From contig MARA01000001.1 in the NCBI GenBank assembly GCA_001792895.1, positions 930,001-994,000 on the forward strand: a DNA stretch of 64,000 bases, given 5' to 3'. The stretch comes from Lentinus brumalis. Taxonomy: Eukaryota > Basidiomycota > Agaricomycetes > Polyporales > Polyporaceae. The notes under the pieces were generated by a model. The model did no database searches. It saw only the letters and a program-made list of their open reading frames with translations, and was not told where the DNA came from. Shown here piece after piece: positions 43,711 through 53,734 of the stretch. A program made the translations under genes and the position numbers. Every line of letters starts with the position of its first letter. The first letter of the stretch is position 1.

Positions 43711-46700
43711 CTAGCTGCTACTCACAGCATTCAGCTTCGGTAGCATAGGAGTGACGAGCGTCGGTGCGGGCAAGGTGAACGTCCCCAGCCTGTCGAGGAA
43801 CTCGTGCCATGAGCGGTCCTGGTCACGCACTCGTTGGAGCTCGGCGAGTTGGGCGGAGGTGGGGTGGTGAAGGATGACGGCAAAGGCCAGATCCGAGTGG
43901 TCCCGGTATTGGAACAACCGCAGGGTGTTGACACCCGGAGAGACCCCGCGCGTGCCGAGGTCGACGGACCTGTCCGACTCACACTTCCGTCGCAGGGGTT
44001 TTAGTGAGCATGAGCGAACGTAGCGAAGACTAAGTACGTACCTGAGAGAAGGGAGGAGAGAGGGTGAAGCTATGCGACGGACCAGAGCCACCAGCGGAGT
44101 CCAGCACCGCGAATACGGACGCATCTGTGGGCCATTCTGCGGGATGGCCACACTGGACGACGTCAGCAGGAGATGGTTCGTCTGTGCTGCGCGCGAAGAC
44201 GGCGGTACATTGGGAGCTCGGATAGCACACCAGCGAGATGGACATGCTCGTTGACAAGTCACTAAGGTGGAGAGTCAGTAGCTTCACTGGCGGGCAATAT
44301 CTGCGACCACCTACCCAGTGATCGTGTCACGATTCCTCCAGCGCGTGATCTGCGCGACCTCCTCGGCGGTGAGCTCGAATGCCACTTCCACGGGCCTCTG
44401 GGCTGGCGTGTACGACGAATGGCCGCGCGTTAGGCCGAGGAGTCGGATGCATTTGTGCATGAATGGTGACACGGACGGTGTTACACTTTCTCGTTGCATC
44501 TCAACATCTGCACGGTATATGCTGTCCGTCACTATCGAGCCTATATGATTGGATGCGACTACATACCTTCATCACCGTGGGTGTCTGTATTATTTCCCTG
44601 ACCTGTGCGCGGTGAGGCGGCCTCCGCAGGAGCCTCGTCAGGTTGCAATGACTGCGCTCGCATCACGATATCTTCATCGGGCTGCTCCTGCTGGACGGAT
44701 GGAGGAGTTTCCTCCGCTATATCATCCTTCGCGCCGCTGGCGGGACCTTCGGGTTCGTCCGAGCCCAAGTCCATCGGCTCGGGCGACGCAACTATCGCTG
44801 TCGTGTCGTGGAGAACGTGCGACGCCGTCGTCGCAACGAGCACGGGTGCCGAGGGTTCTGGAACATCGGGGGTACTCGGGTGGTCCGTGGTAGTCGTCGA
44901 ATCTTCGACCGTTGCAGCAAGTACGTCGGAGCCTTCTGCAGGGGTGTGTGTGAAGGCACGAGATGAACTTGATGTGTGGGGCGGCGGAGAAGCCATAGCG
45001 GGAGACGCTGACGCGGATTGCGATGTTGCAGCGTGCGTCGCATGCGTAGACACCTTCGATGAAGTACTGGCAGCAGCATGAGTATCGCTCTCACTACGCG
45101 ATTCTTGCAACGGCTCGGGAGGGCAGGGTAAGACTTTGAGCCCGGGTGGTCCTTTGCCCTTACCCTTCTTCTTCACGATCGCCCTCTTGGCCAATGGAGA
45201 AGGTAGCGCCTCCTTCTGGCGGTCTGGGGAGAGTAGTCTCTGGGTCGAGGAGGTAAAGAGGGTAGGAGACCGCGACACAGATGGGGTGTCCGATGCGTTG
45301 CGTGACTCATGTTCTGGTTTTGGCGGAGGTGATACGACTTGACGCACGGGAACGGTGGGTGATCGAGACTTCACATCCGCCGCGTGCTGCGACGGGACTG
45401 AGGGTGAACGCGATCGAGGTCGTTTCTGCGCAGGCTGGCCGTCGGTAACGGAAGTGGTGGAAGGGCTTGCTATGGATACAGGCTGCGCGAATGCAGATAC
45501 GACCGGTGCAGGCGTAGAGTCGCTATCAGGCAGAGGTGCCATAGGAGCAGTTTCGTGTGTAGGCGACTGTTCTGCTGCCAAAGGAACAGGCATCGGCTGG
45601 ACGGTCTGTTTGTCTTTGAACCAGTTCAGATCTGCCTGAATGTAATCATCATCCTCGAGATCGTATTTCCTCTTCTTCGGCTTCGCTGACTTGGAAGGCT
45701 GCGACTGCATCGCAGCGCTCGCAGGAGCTGCTGCGGTAGGCGCGGATGCGGGAAACTGCGGAGATGACAGCGGAGGGGCGAAGGGAGAAAGCATAGACGG
45801 GGAAGGGGAAGGGGCAAATGAAGAAGGTGCGAACGGAGAAAGTGCGAGCGGTATAGATGCGGAGATTGGCGTAGGGGACGGGCCAGTTTGCTGTTGCGAG
45901 ATTGTGGTAGTCTGACCTGGAACCGAGTTGGGAGACACAATAGTGCCACTGGGGAGCGCAGGTGAGGTGGATGTCGTCGAGCTACTGTCATATGTCATCA
46001 GTACCATGTCCCTCAAAAGGTATCGTAGCCCAAGAACAAGACCTTCAAGCAGCTTCAAACGCCGCGACGTGACCGCGAGCATCGATCTGCCGTGTGCTTC
46101 ACTTGCCATCAACATCGCGGCTTGTGGTCAGTTCGATAGCGATCAGACGAAGATACATATACAATACAGGAGGATGGTGTTCTGATGGAAAGAGAACATA
46201 ACTCATTACATGAACTTACTCACGTGCTTTCCACTGTCGAGCTGCGTTTCACGATGGGTTGCTGCGACAGCAATGCGTCGACGTCTGCGCTTATGCTCTT
46301 GAAGATGGACCTCAGACGCACTTGCCGAGTGTTCTCACGTGTGAACGAGCGCAACAAGAGAGCAAGTTTCACTCACGTTGTAATGTCTCTTCCGGAAAGC
46401 GCGTGTAGAAGGACACCACTGTTCTGACCAAAGTCAGAAATGGCTGAGTCCACTGTTCAATCTCGGGGTGTGCTTGCGTCACAGTAAAGGGAGGGGGATA
46501 CCAGTCTGCCGACAGACGTTGTCGTGTGCGGTCTGATACCGGCGCATCATATCAGGCGAAGAATGGAGACATCGAAGACAAGACTCACCTCCAGCATCTG
46601 TACGATCTTGCGCAGAGGCGATAGGTCACCTGTTCCGAGCATGACGCAGAGGGGAACTTACATATGGCCGTGCCTTCGGGTAATACGCCCTGTCGACACT

Positions 46701-46835
46701 TAACCACACAGCTAACTTCTCGGCCGTCGTTGAGAACTCGTTGAGGGTGCTGCTCGCGAGATGCTTGATGAAGAGTGGGAACAGGGTCTCATTGTTTTTC
46801 TCGGCCTTCTTGGCTCGCGAGGGGACGTGTGCCAT
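43711..46835 (-). CDS. disordered nuclear-type protein with shared C-terminal domain (M)
   Basis: A large multi-exon gene. The N-terminal exons read MAHVPSRAKKAEKNNETLFP, FIKHLASSTLNEFSTTAEKL, SADWYPPPFTVTQAHPEIEQ and RSIFKSISADVDALLSQQPI, looking helical. A 518-codon exon (46115-44559) follows, very rich in Ser/Pro/Thr with basic signals (KSAKPKKRKYDLEDDDYIQA, KRAIVKKKGKGKGPPG). The last three exons carry the C-terminal domain: VEVAFELTAEEVAQITRWRN, SLVCYPSSQC, PSPADVVQCGHPAEWP, GVSPGVNTLRLFQY and SDLAFAVILHHPTSAQ. They correspond block by block to the C-terminus of the 40.5-kb gene. At the 5' end, exons 1-3 do not join in phase as I read them. An upstream ATG at 46951 opens another frame (PLDAFSQIHVLHGIPSSWH) that looks coding. 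The true start is therefore uncertain. Function unknown. Confidence 0.68.
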
Positions 46836-46951
46836 GATGAGGGGATGCCATGCAGGACGTGGATTTGGCTGAACGCGTCGAGCGGCGAGCGCAAGGGTCG
46901 CGACGACGTCGGCGCCGACGAAGGCGGCCCTTCCGTGTATGGCAACTCCAT

Positions 46952-47149
46952 CTAATCTGTGCTGACCAAGCGCATCTTATCTGATAATTCGGTGACGCGT
47001 CACGTCCGATTCCCTTGCTCAGCACCGACTCGGGATTTGCTCATCGTCCTCCTCGTCCTTCCCTCCGCTCCCTCTCCTTCTCTCCCAATACTGTCGCCAG
47101 CCAGCGATCACCGTTGCATTGGGTAGCCTCAGACGGCCTTTTGCGGTGG
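46952..47149. promoter_or_regulatory. compact divergent promoter of PIM1 and the M gene
   Basis: Fewer than 320 bp separate the start codons of two divergently transcribed genes, so their promoters must overlap. No TATA box or named element stands out. Confidence 0.4.
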
Positions 47150-50100
47150 ATGAACTTCCTCGGAAGCCTACGAGCAGCAGCTGGGTCGTCCGCACGGATA
47201 TGCAGTCGTGACCCAGGTCCTTCGAGGCTCGCGCTGTCGGGCGTTGCGGGGCCGTCCAGACTAGCGTACCATGCAGCGAGCAGGGCAATGGTGACGCGAC
47301 GTACGTTCTACTCCTCGACCGTTGCGGATTACACGCCGACAGCTGCCATACGTCTCCCGCGTTGGGTCAACGCGAGACTCGGCAACGCGCGCGACCAGGA
47401 ATCGGACGACGCGCAGTCCCCGACGGACCAGTCACAGTCTGGCGCACGGTTAGATGGACCAGAAGATGGTCAGTCTACACCCCCGGCTTCAGCTCCGCCA
47501 TCCACGCCCCCCTCGTCTTCCTCCTCGTCCTCGGGTGACGGGTCCGATAGCTCGGATGCACCTCCACCTCCTGCACCCCCACCCGATTCTCCCTCGCAAC
47601 CGCAGACGTCAATATCTAAACAGTCTGTACCGGAATCGTATCCCCAGGTCCTTGCTCTGCCTATCGCCCGTCGGCCTCTCTTCCCTGGTTTCTACAAGGC
47701 TGTTGTCGTCCGGAATCCCGCTGTCGTTGCCGCAATCAAGGAGATGATGCGCCGAGGCCAACCATACCTCGGTGCGTTCCTTCTGAAGGACGAGAACGCG
47801 GACAGTGACATCATCACGGACATCAACTCGGTACACCCTGTCGGAGTCTTCGCGCAGATCACGAGCGTGTTCACGGCCCAAGGTAGCAAGGAGGGAGAGG
47901 AGGAGGGGCTCACTGCCGTCCTCTATCCCCATCGCCGCATTCGTCTCACGGAGCTTATCAAGGGCGGTACAACTGCGTCGGTTCAGCCTGTTGAAGGTGC
48001 CGAGGCGGACGCGTCTGCTGCAGAAGCAGAAGGCCAGCTACCGACTCCTCCTCCCGAACGCGAAGGCGCCCCCATGAACATGCAGACCTCGTTCCTCGAG
48101 AAATTTCCGGTATCGGTTGTCAACGTCGAAAACCTGGTGACGCAGTCGTACAACAAGGACGACCAGTACATTCGCGCGTTCATGTCGGAGATCGTCTCTG
48201 TCTTCAAGGATATCGCTCAGCTCAACCCTCTCTTCCGAGACCAGATCGCCAACTTCTCCATGAACCAGGTCGCTACCAATGTGTTCGATGAACCGGACAA
48301 GCTTGCGGACTTCGCGGCGGCCGTCTCGACCGGTGAACCAAACGAACTGCAGGACGTCCTCGAGAGTCTGGTAGTCAGCGACCGTCTGCGCAAGGCCCTG
48401 CTTGTCCTGAAGAAGGAGCTCATCAATGCGCAACTCCAGAGCAAGTTGGCACGCGACGTCGACAGCAAAATTGCGAAGCGTCAACGGGAGTACTACCTCA
48501 TGGAACAGCTCAAGGGTATCAAGAAGGAGCTCGGCATGGAGTCTGACGGGAAGGACAAACTGATCGAGAAGTTCAAAGAGCGTGCTGCCGCGCTCAAGAT
48601 GCCCGAGGCTGTGCGCAAGGTGTTCGACGAGGAGCTGAACAAGCTCCAGCATCTCGAGCCTGCGGCTTCCGAGGCGAACGTCACACGCAACTACTTGGAA
48701 TGGCTGACTCAGGTGCGCCTGCCGCTATGTATAGGGTGCCATGCCATCTCAATTCCCTTTTCTTAGATCCCGTGGGGCCAGCACTCGCCCGAGAACTACT
48801 CCATCGCTCATGCGCAGAAGGTTCTTGACGAGGACCACTATGGCCTGAAGGATGTCAAGGACCGCATCCTGGAGTTCCTTGCGGTCGGCAAGCTGCGTGG
48901 GACGGTCCAGGGCAAGATCATCTGCCTCGCAGGCCCACCAGGTGTTGGCAAGACGTCCATTGGCAAATCCATCGCTCGCGCCCTGAACAGGCAGTTCTTC
49001 CGCTTCTCTGTCGGAGGTCTGACCGACGTTGCGGAGATCAAGGGTCATCGTCGCACTTACGTTGGGTACGTTATCGTTCATGTATCGATCACAAGAAACG
49101 ACTAATGAGCGGTTGTTGCAGTGCTCTCCCTGGCAAGATCATCCAGGCGTTGAAGCGCGTCGGTACTGAGAACCCACTTGTTCTCATCGACGAGGTTGAC
49201 AAGATTGGCCGCGGACACAATGGCGATCCTGCCAGTGCTTTACTTGAGATGCTTGACCCCGAACAGAACACGGCCTTCCTCGATCACTACATGGACGTTC
49301 CCGTTGATTTGTCTCGTGTACTCTTCGTCTGCACAGGTGAGCCGCTATTAATGCAGCTTATGCACACATCGCATTTACACGAACTTCAGCGAATATGCTC
49401 GACACAATACCCGCACCCCTGCTGGACCGGATGGAGGTACTTGAGGTCAGCGGTTACGTCTCGGAGGAGAAGGCCCAGATTGCGTCGAGGTACCTTGGCC
49501 CGCAGGCGAAGGAGGCGTCGGGGCTCAAGGAAGCTGATGTGCAGCTCGATCCTGCTGCTGTCGACGTGCTCATCAAGTACTACTGCCGCGAGAGCGGAGT
49601 GCGCAACCTCAAGAAGCACATCGACAAGGTATGTCTCAACTTCCGCTGTGCGTTCACATTCGCTCACATTGACCCGTCATATAGATCTACCGGAAGGCCG
49701 CCCTCAAGATTGTCCAGGAGCTTGGCGAGGAGGTCTTCCCTGAGCCGACTCCTGCCCCCGCTCCTGAAGAGGCGGCGGCAGCGGCGGCGGATACGACCAA
49801 GGAGGATGGTGATTCTACCGAGGCGACGCGCACTGTGGAGAAGCAAGATGCACCTCCAGAGACCCCTGCTGCACCCGAGACTTCCACGCCCCACTCGGAC
49901 GCTAAGGAAGACCCGGATCGCGTCGTGACCACGATTGAGCGCAAGCCCATGAAGGTTCCGGACACCGTGCACGTCACTATTACACCGGAGAACTTGAAGG
50001 ACTACGTCGGTCCTCCCATTTATCAGAAGGACAGGCTCTATGTACAAGCTCCACCTGCAGGTGTGAGTACCGGACTTGGCTATCTCGGCAATGGTTCCGG

Positions 50101-50768
50101 AGCCGTCATGCCGATCGAGGCATTGGTGAGAAAACACCTCTTCTCGACGTCCGGTGCATCGTGCTGATACAACGTCTGTAGTCAACCCCCGGCAAGGGCG
50201 GTCTCCAACTTACCGGCAAGCTCGGCGAAGTCATCAGGGAAAGTGCGCAGATTGCGCTCTCCTGGGTGAAGAGCCACGCGTACGAGCTCGGCATCACCAA
50301 GACACCAGATGAAGTGTTCCTGGCGGACAAGGACATCCACGTCCACATGCCGGAAGGTAGCATCGGGAAGGAGGGCCCGAGTGCTGGCACTGCAATCCTG
50401 TCTGCGTTCGTCTCGCTGTTCACGAAGACGAAGATCAGCCCTGACATCGGTACGTCACCCACATCACTCTACATGGCTGTGCTAGTGCTGATGCTCTTTG
50501 TTCACTAGCCATGACTGGTGAGATCTCGCTCGTGGGCATGGTCCTGCCCGTTGGCGGTCTGAAGGAGAAGATTCTTGCCGCTCACCGCGCTGGTATCAAG
50601 ACTATCATCGCCCCTGCGGGTAACCGTCAGGACATCGAGGCGAATGTACCAGACAGCGTGAAGACGGGGATCCGCTTCGTCTACGTCGAGGACGTCAAGG
50701 AGGTCCTCCACGAAGTCTTCCGCAATGAAGCCGTCGCGGAGCGCTGGAAAGACACCCTCGCACCGTGA
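47150..50768 (+). CDS. PIM1: mitochondrial Lon protease PIM1
   Basis: ATP-dependent serine protease of the mitochondrial matrix that degrades misfolded proteins and supports mtDNA maintenance. Seven exons (47150-48712, 48767-49065, 49122-49336, 49390-49628, 49685-50125, 50182-50449, 50509-50768) give about 1,094 residues, close to yeast Pim1. The first ATG in frame gives an Arg/Ser/Ala-rich presequence ([20 protein letters not shown]). A Pro/Ser linker and the LON substrate-binding domain follow ([20 protein letters not shown]). The AAA module has Walker [10 protein letters not shown] and Walker [12 protein letters not shown]. The protease domain contains [15 protein letters not shown] with the catalytic Ser in GPSAG, and the catalytic Lys in [14 protein letters not shown]. 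An Ala/Glu/Pro-rich insertion of about 65 residues separates the AAA and protease domains. Confidence 0.96.
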
Positions 50769-51331
50769 ACGCTTCACCTCCTTGCGAGTCCCAATGCCTG
50801 CCGCGCATTCCCTCGTCAAAGGAAGCGCCTTCAGATCAAAGACGACTCTTCTGCGAGTTGAGTTCGTCGGGCAGGTGGCGTCGGGCACCGATGTAACTCG
50901 ACGGAGAATCTATACGTACGTCATCTTAATAGCCATCATCCCGGCTTAGAGCAGTTTCGTCGGTACACTCTACACGCTCACATTTGCCACCTGTATAATA
51001 TCACGCCGCATGCTTTGAACCCAGCTCACGTTGTATTACTCTGATATGCCGTTGTCGTGTGTGTGCTCGCTCTGTGTTACTCGGACTGTAGACTCGCCAG
51101 CCAGTCCGGTCGCAAGCCCTTGATCGCGCTTTCCAAACCGGGGCGGTAACCCTCAACTTGACGTCGTTACCGAAACGCCTACTCTTGTCTCCCGTAGGCA
51201 GACGATTGGGCGGGCCTATTGAAGTAAGCCTACTCGGACTGGACGCGCCGCTGAGCTCGTCCAGCAGAGAGTGGTACGAAATGGTGAGATCTTGGGCAAG
51301 TCTTGGGTGCATGCCAACAAGTTCGCAACGC
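50769..51331. other. intergenic, PIM1 to tRNA-Arg
   Basis: About 560 bp holding the PIM1 3' region and the flank of the tRNA. No gene was seen. Confidence 0.45.
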
Positions 51332-51338
51332 AAAAAAA
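51332..51338 (-). terminator. RNA polymerase III terminator of tRNA-Arg
   Basis: A run of seven T on the minus strand begins 11 nt beyond the tRNA 3' end, the standard Pol III stop signal. Confidence 0.85.
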
Positions 51339-51349
51339 TTGTTACCAGC

Positions 51350-51449
51350 TACCACCGACGGGGATCGAACCCGCAACCCCCACCTCACCTCCACAGTAAG
51401 TCTAAGACCAACGTAGGAAGGTGATGCGCTACCATTGCGCCACGATGGC
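51350..51449 (-). tRNA. tRNA-Arg(CCT) with intron
   Basis: The 100-nt minus-strand sequence folds as a tRNA. Acceptor GCCATCG pairs with CGGTGGT, the D arm is GCGC-AATGGTA-GCGC, and the T arm is GCGGG-TTCGATC-CCCGT. The anticodon stem TCACC pairs with GGTGG (one G-T pair) around loop TTCCTA...A, giving anticodon CCT, which reads AGG. An intron of about 28 nt lies after the base 3' of the anticodon, the standard nuclear position. The variable loop is GGGTT. Internal A and B boxes are intact. Confidence 0.9.
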
Positions 51450-51716
51450 TCGACTGGTTAAGATTGCCTGCAGCATATATACATGCGGCCTTATTTTCCC
51501 GGTAGACTCTAACCACTTCAAGTTGAAGCTTAGAATACCTCGACGTCTACTACTGAGTACTAGTGATAGGTATACTCGGCCCAGCTCCTCGTGTCACACT
51601 AACCTCTACTCCCGTTTCCCCCGACGTCAAGCGGTTCAATTTCCAGACCCTACACGAGGGACTCAACTTTCATCCCAGTTGCCCATGGCCAATGTCCCCA
51701 TCGTCAGATCCTTCAG
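51450..51716. other. upstream region of the HNH-type gene
   Basis: The first exon of the next gene should lie here or nearby. A frame at about 51595-51745 (VKRFNFQTLHEGLNFHPSC) looks partly coding, but I cannot join it to the following exon. Confidence 0.35.
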
Positions 51717-53119
51717 TCGGTCAAGAAGGAAGCGGTCGAATGTGAAGTACCTAGGCTTGTCAGAGTCGACCATCCCTTTCGCAACAAGCCGCTTCTACAG
51801 ATATTTGTGCGCCGCTGCCCCCTCCCAGGTGGCAGTCTGAGCGAACACCCGTGCATTCCGCGTACAGCTATCCTGGACGCATGTGAGGTGCTTACTCGCA
51901 AGAAAGGAAAACTCGCATCAGACAGGGAAGGACGGGAGCTTGTCCTTTCCGACCTGATATACGGAGCAGGACGCTACTACTACATCGTCGAGGACGACTA
52001 CCAGATCGACTATCCCGTCTTCCGCTCCATCCACGAATGGGTCCCTCCGAGCCGTGAGGAAGTTCCTGACCGTTGGTTCACCAAGCTATACCCTCGCCTC
52101 AGACCATCCGCAAATGACTACAATGAGATCGTTCCCCCGTGGTTCGTATTGAACGAAGTATCATCTGAAAGTGCGATCGTTGCGGAGGTCAAGGAGATGG
52201 ACAAAAGGTGTCTGCTGTCGGCACACGGAGCTCCACTCGAAGCTGCTCATGTCTTTCCTGCTGCCGACGTAACCGCTACCTGGGTGAGTGCCCAGTACTT
52301 ACCCTATGGATGTGTGGTCTGACTTTCGACATGTCCCGTAGTACAACACGCGAGACGTCACATCGCAACTCTACGAGGCCCAGCCGCTCCCCCTGCGTTT
52401 GCGATCCTCGAACCTCAAGATCCACGACGTGCGCAATCTCATCACCCTGCGAACTGATATCTGCAGGCGATGGGACGAACACGCGTTCATGTTCATCCCC
52501 GTGGACGGATGCTACATTGCCTACTACATCGCGTTTTTGCCCGAGGATCAGGCCCGCGAATTCCATTGCACTCAGCTTAATACTCCTGATCGCGCAGACG
52601 GATACCTGTTCTACATCCGCTTCGCGCTCGCCATCTTTTCCACGAACGCTAGTGGTCCAGAGGACTTCGCTGCTCATCCCGAGGCCTCTGAAGCATTCAA
52701 GTTGCCCACGACGGTCGAGGAGAACGAGGCGCCGAAGTCCACAGGCGGCGGGCCATCGGAGTCTTGGCAAGGCGGGGGGCCCGAGGGGGACGGCCGCACC
52801 GTCTTAGCGGATGCTCTGGAGCAGGAGAAATTGGACGAAGAAGCAGTTGTGATCACGGATGAAGCTTCTCTTGCCAGGTACCTCATTGCTTGCTACGAAG
52901 GTCCGTCCAAGATTGAGGTTGTGGGACAGCCTCTAACCCCGGGAGCTTTACTCAGAATCCGAGAACGAGTACCTTCCTGCAGATCTGGAGGCCTTATGGG
53001 ACAAGTACATTCCCCGCTCCACCGAACCAGACATGAAGCGATTGAGGGACGACTGGAAAGAGCAGCAGAAGCGTCTCCGTGAAACTGGACATTACAGTAC
53101 CCCGCACTCTCCGGGCTGA
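51717..53119 (+). CDS. HNH-type nuclease-domain protein, 5' end unresolved
   Basis: Three 3' exons are clear: 51717 to about 52281, about 52343 to 52900, and about 52961-53119. Joins give ATWYNTRDVTSQL and CYEESENEYLPADLEALWDK. The central region resembles the HNH_2-type domain common in basidiomycete proteins: KRCLLSAHGAPLEAAHVFPA supplies the first His (EAAH), and KIHDVRNLITLRTDICRRWD supplies the Asn. At the place where relatives have the second His (D-L-H) this protein has D-I-C, encoded at 52462-52464. The C-terminal third is Gly/Glu-rich with a final Lys/Arg helix. No ATG lies in this frame near 51717, so at least one upstream exon is missing from my model. Nuclease activity is doubtful given the substitution. 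Confidence 0.72.
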
Positions 53120-53734
53120 TTGATCTTAGTCGTGCAATCGTTCGACGTACATATGTAAGAGTAGTATCGACAGTGAAGACGACCCCGTTCACAACTCTTA
53201 GAATCTGCAGGAATCGCCGTAGCCAGTGTGCTCGTCTGACCGCTTATGCTCGCTCTCAAGCTCGTCCTCGCCCGTTCCTCGGCCGCAGATGCCGCTACGG
53301 AACAACTAATGTGTACTGCGCAGGACATACCAGCGATGCTGAATGCGAGATAGCACTGTACGGATGTACACAATAATCTATAAGGAACGCGCAAAGATGT
53401 GTATTCAAGTGATGTATCGACTGGAGAGCAAGAGAGAGGACGAGAATGTGCTTGACGTTGTATATGGAGGCGTGAGGTGATGTGACCGCAGGATGTGCAG
53501 CTGGCAATGGCAGGATATCATAAACATAAGGAGGCGGAGATTGAGCGCGACGGTAAGAGAACAACGTGGAGTATACGGAGATCGTACGTCGTGTGTCGTG
53601 AGCATGTGTGGCTGTTATATGTGGCGAGACGGTTGCAGTGATGGAGGGGGACGACGACAGATATGTAGGAGAGCTATGAATGCGATGAGATGCTGGAAAG
53701 AAAGCAAATACGGGTTGGAGTCAAAAACGTGTGT
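53120..53734. other. 3' intergenic between convergent genes
   Basis: About 615 bp with no convincing gene or repeat. Confidence 0.45.
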
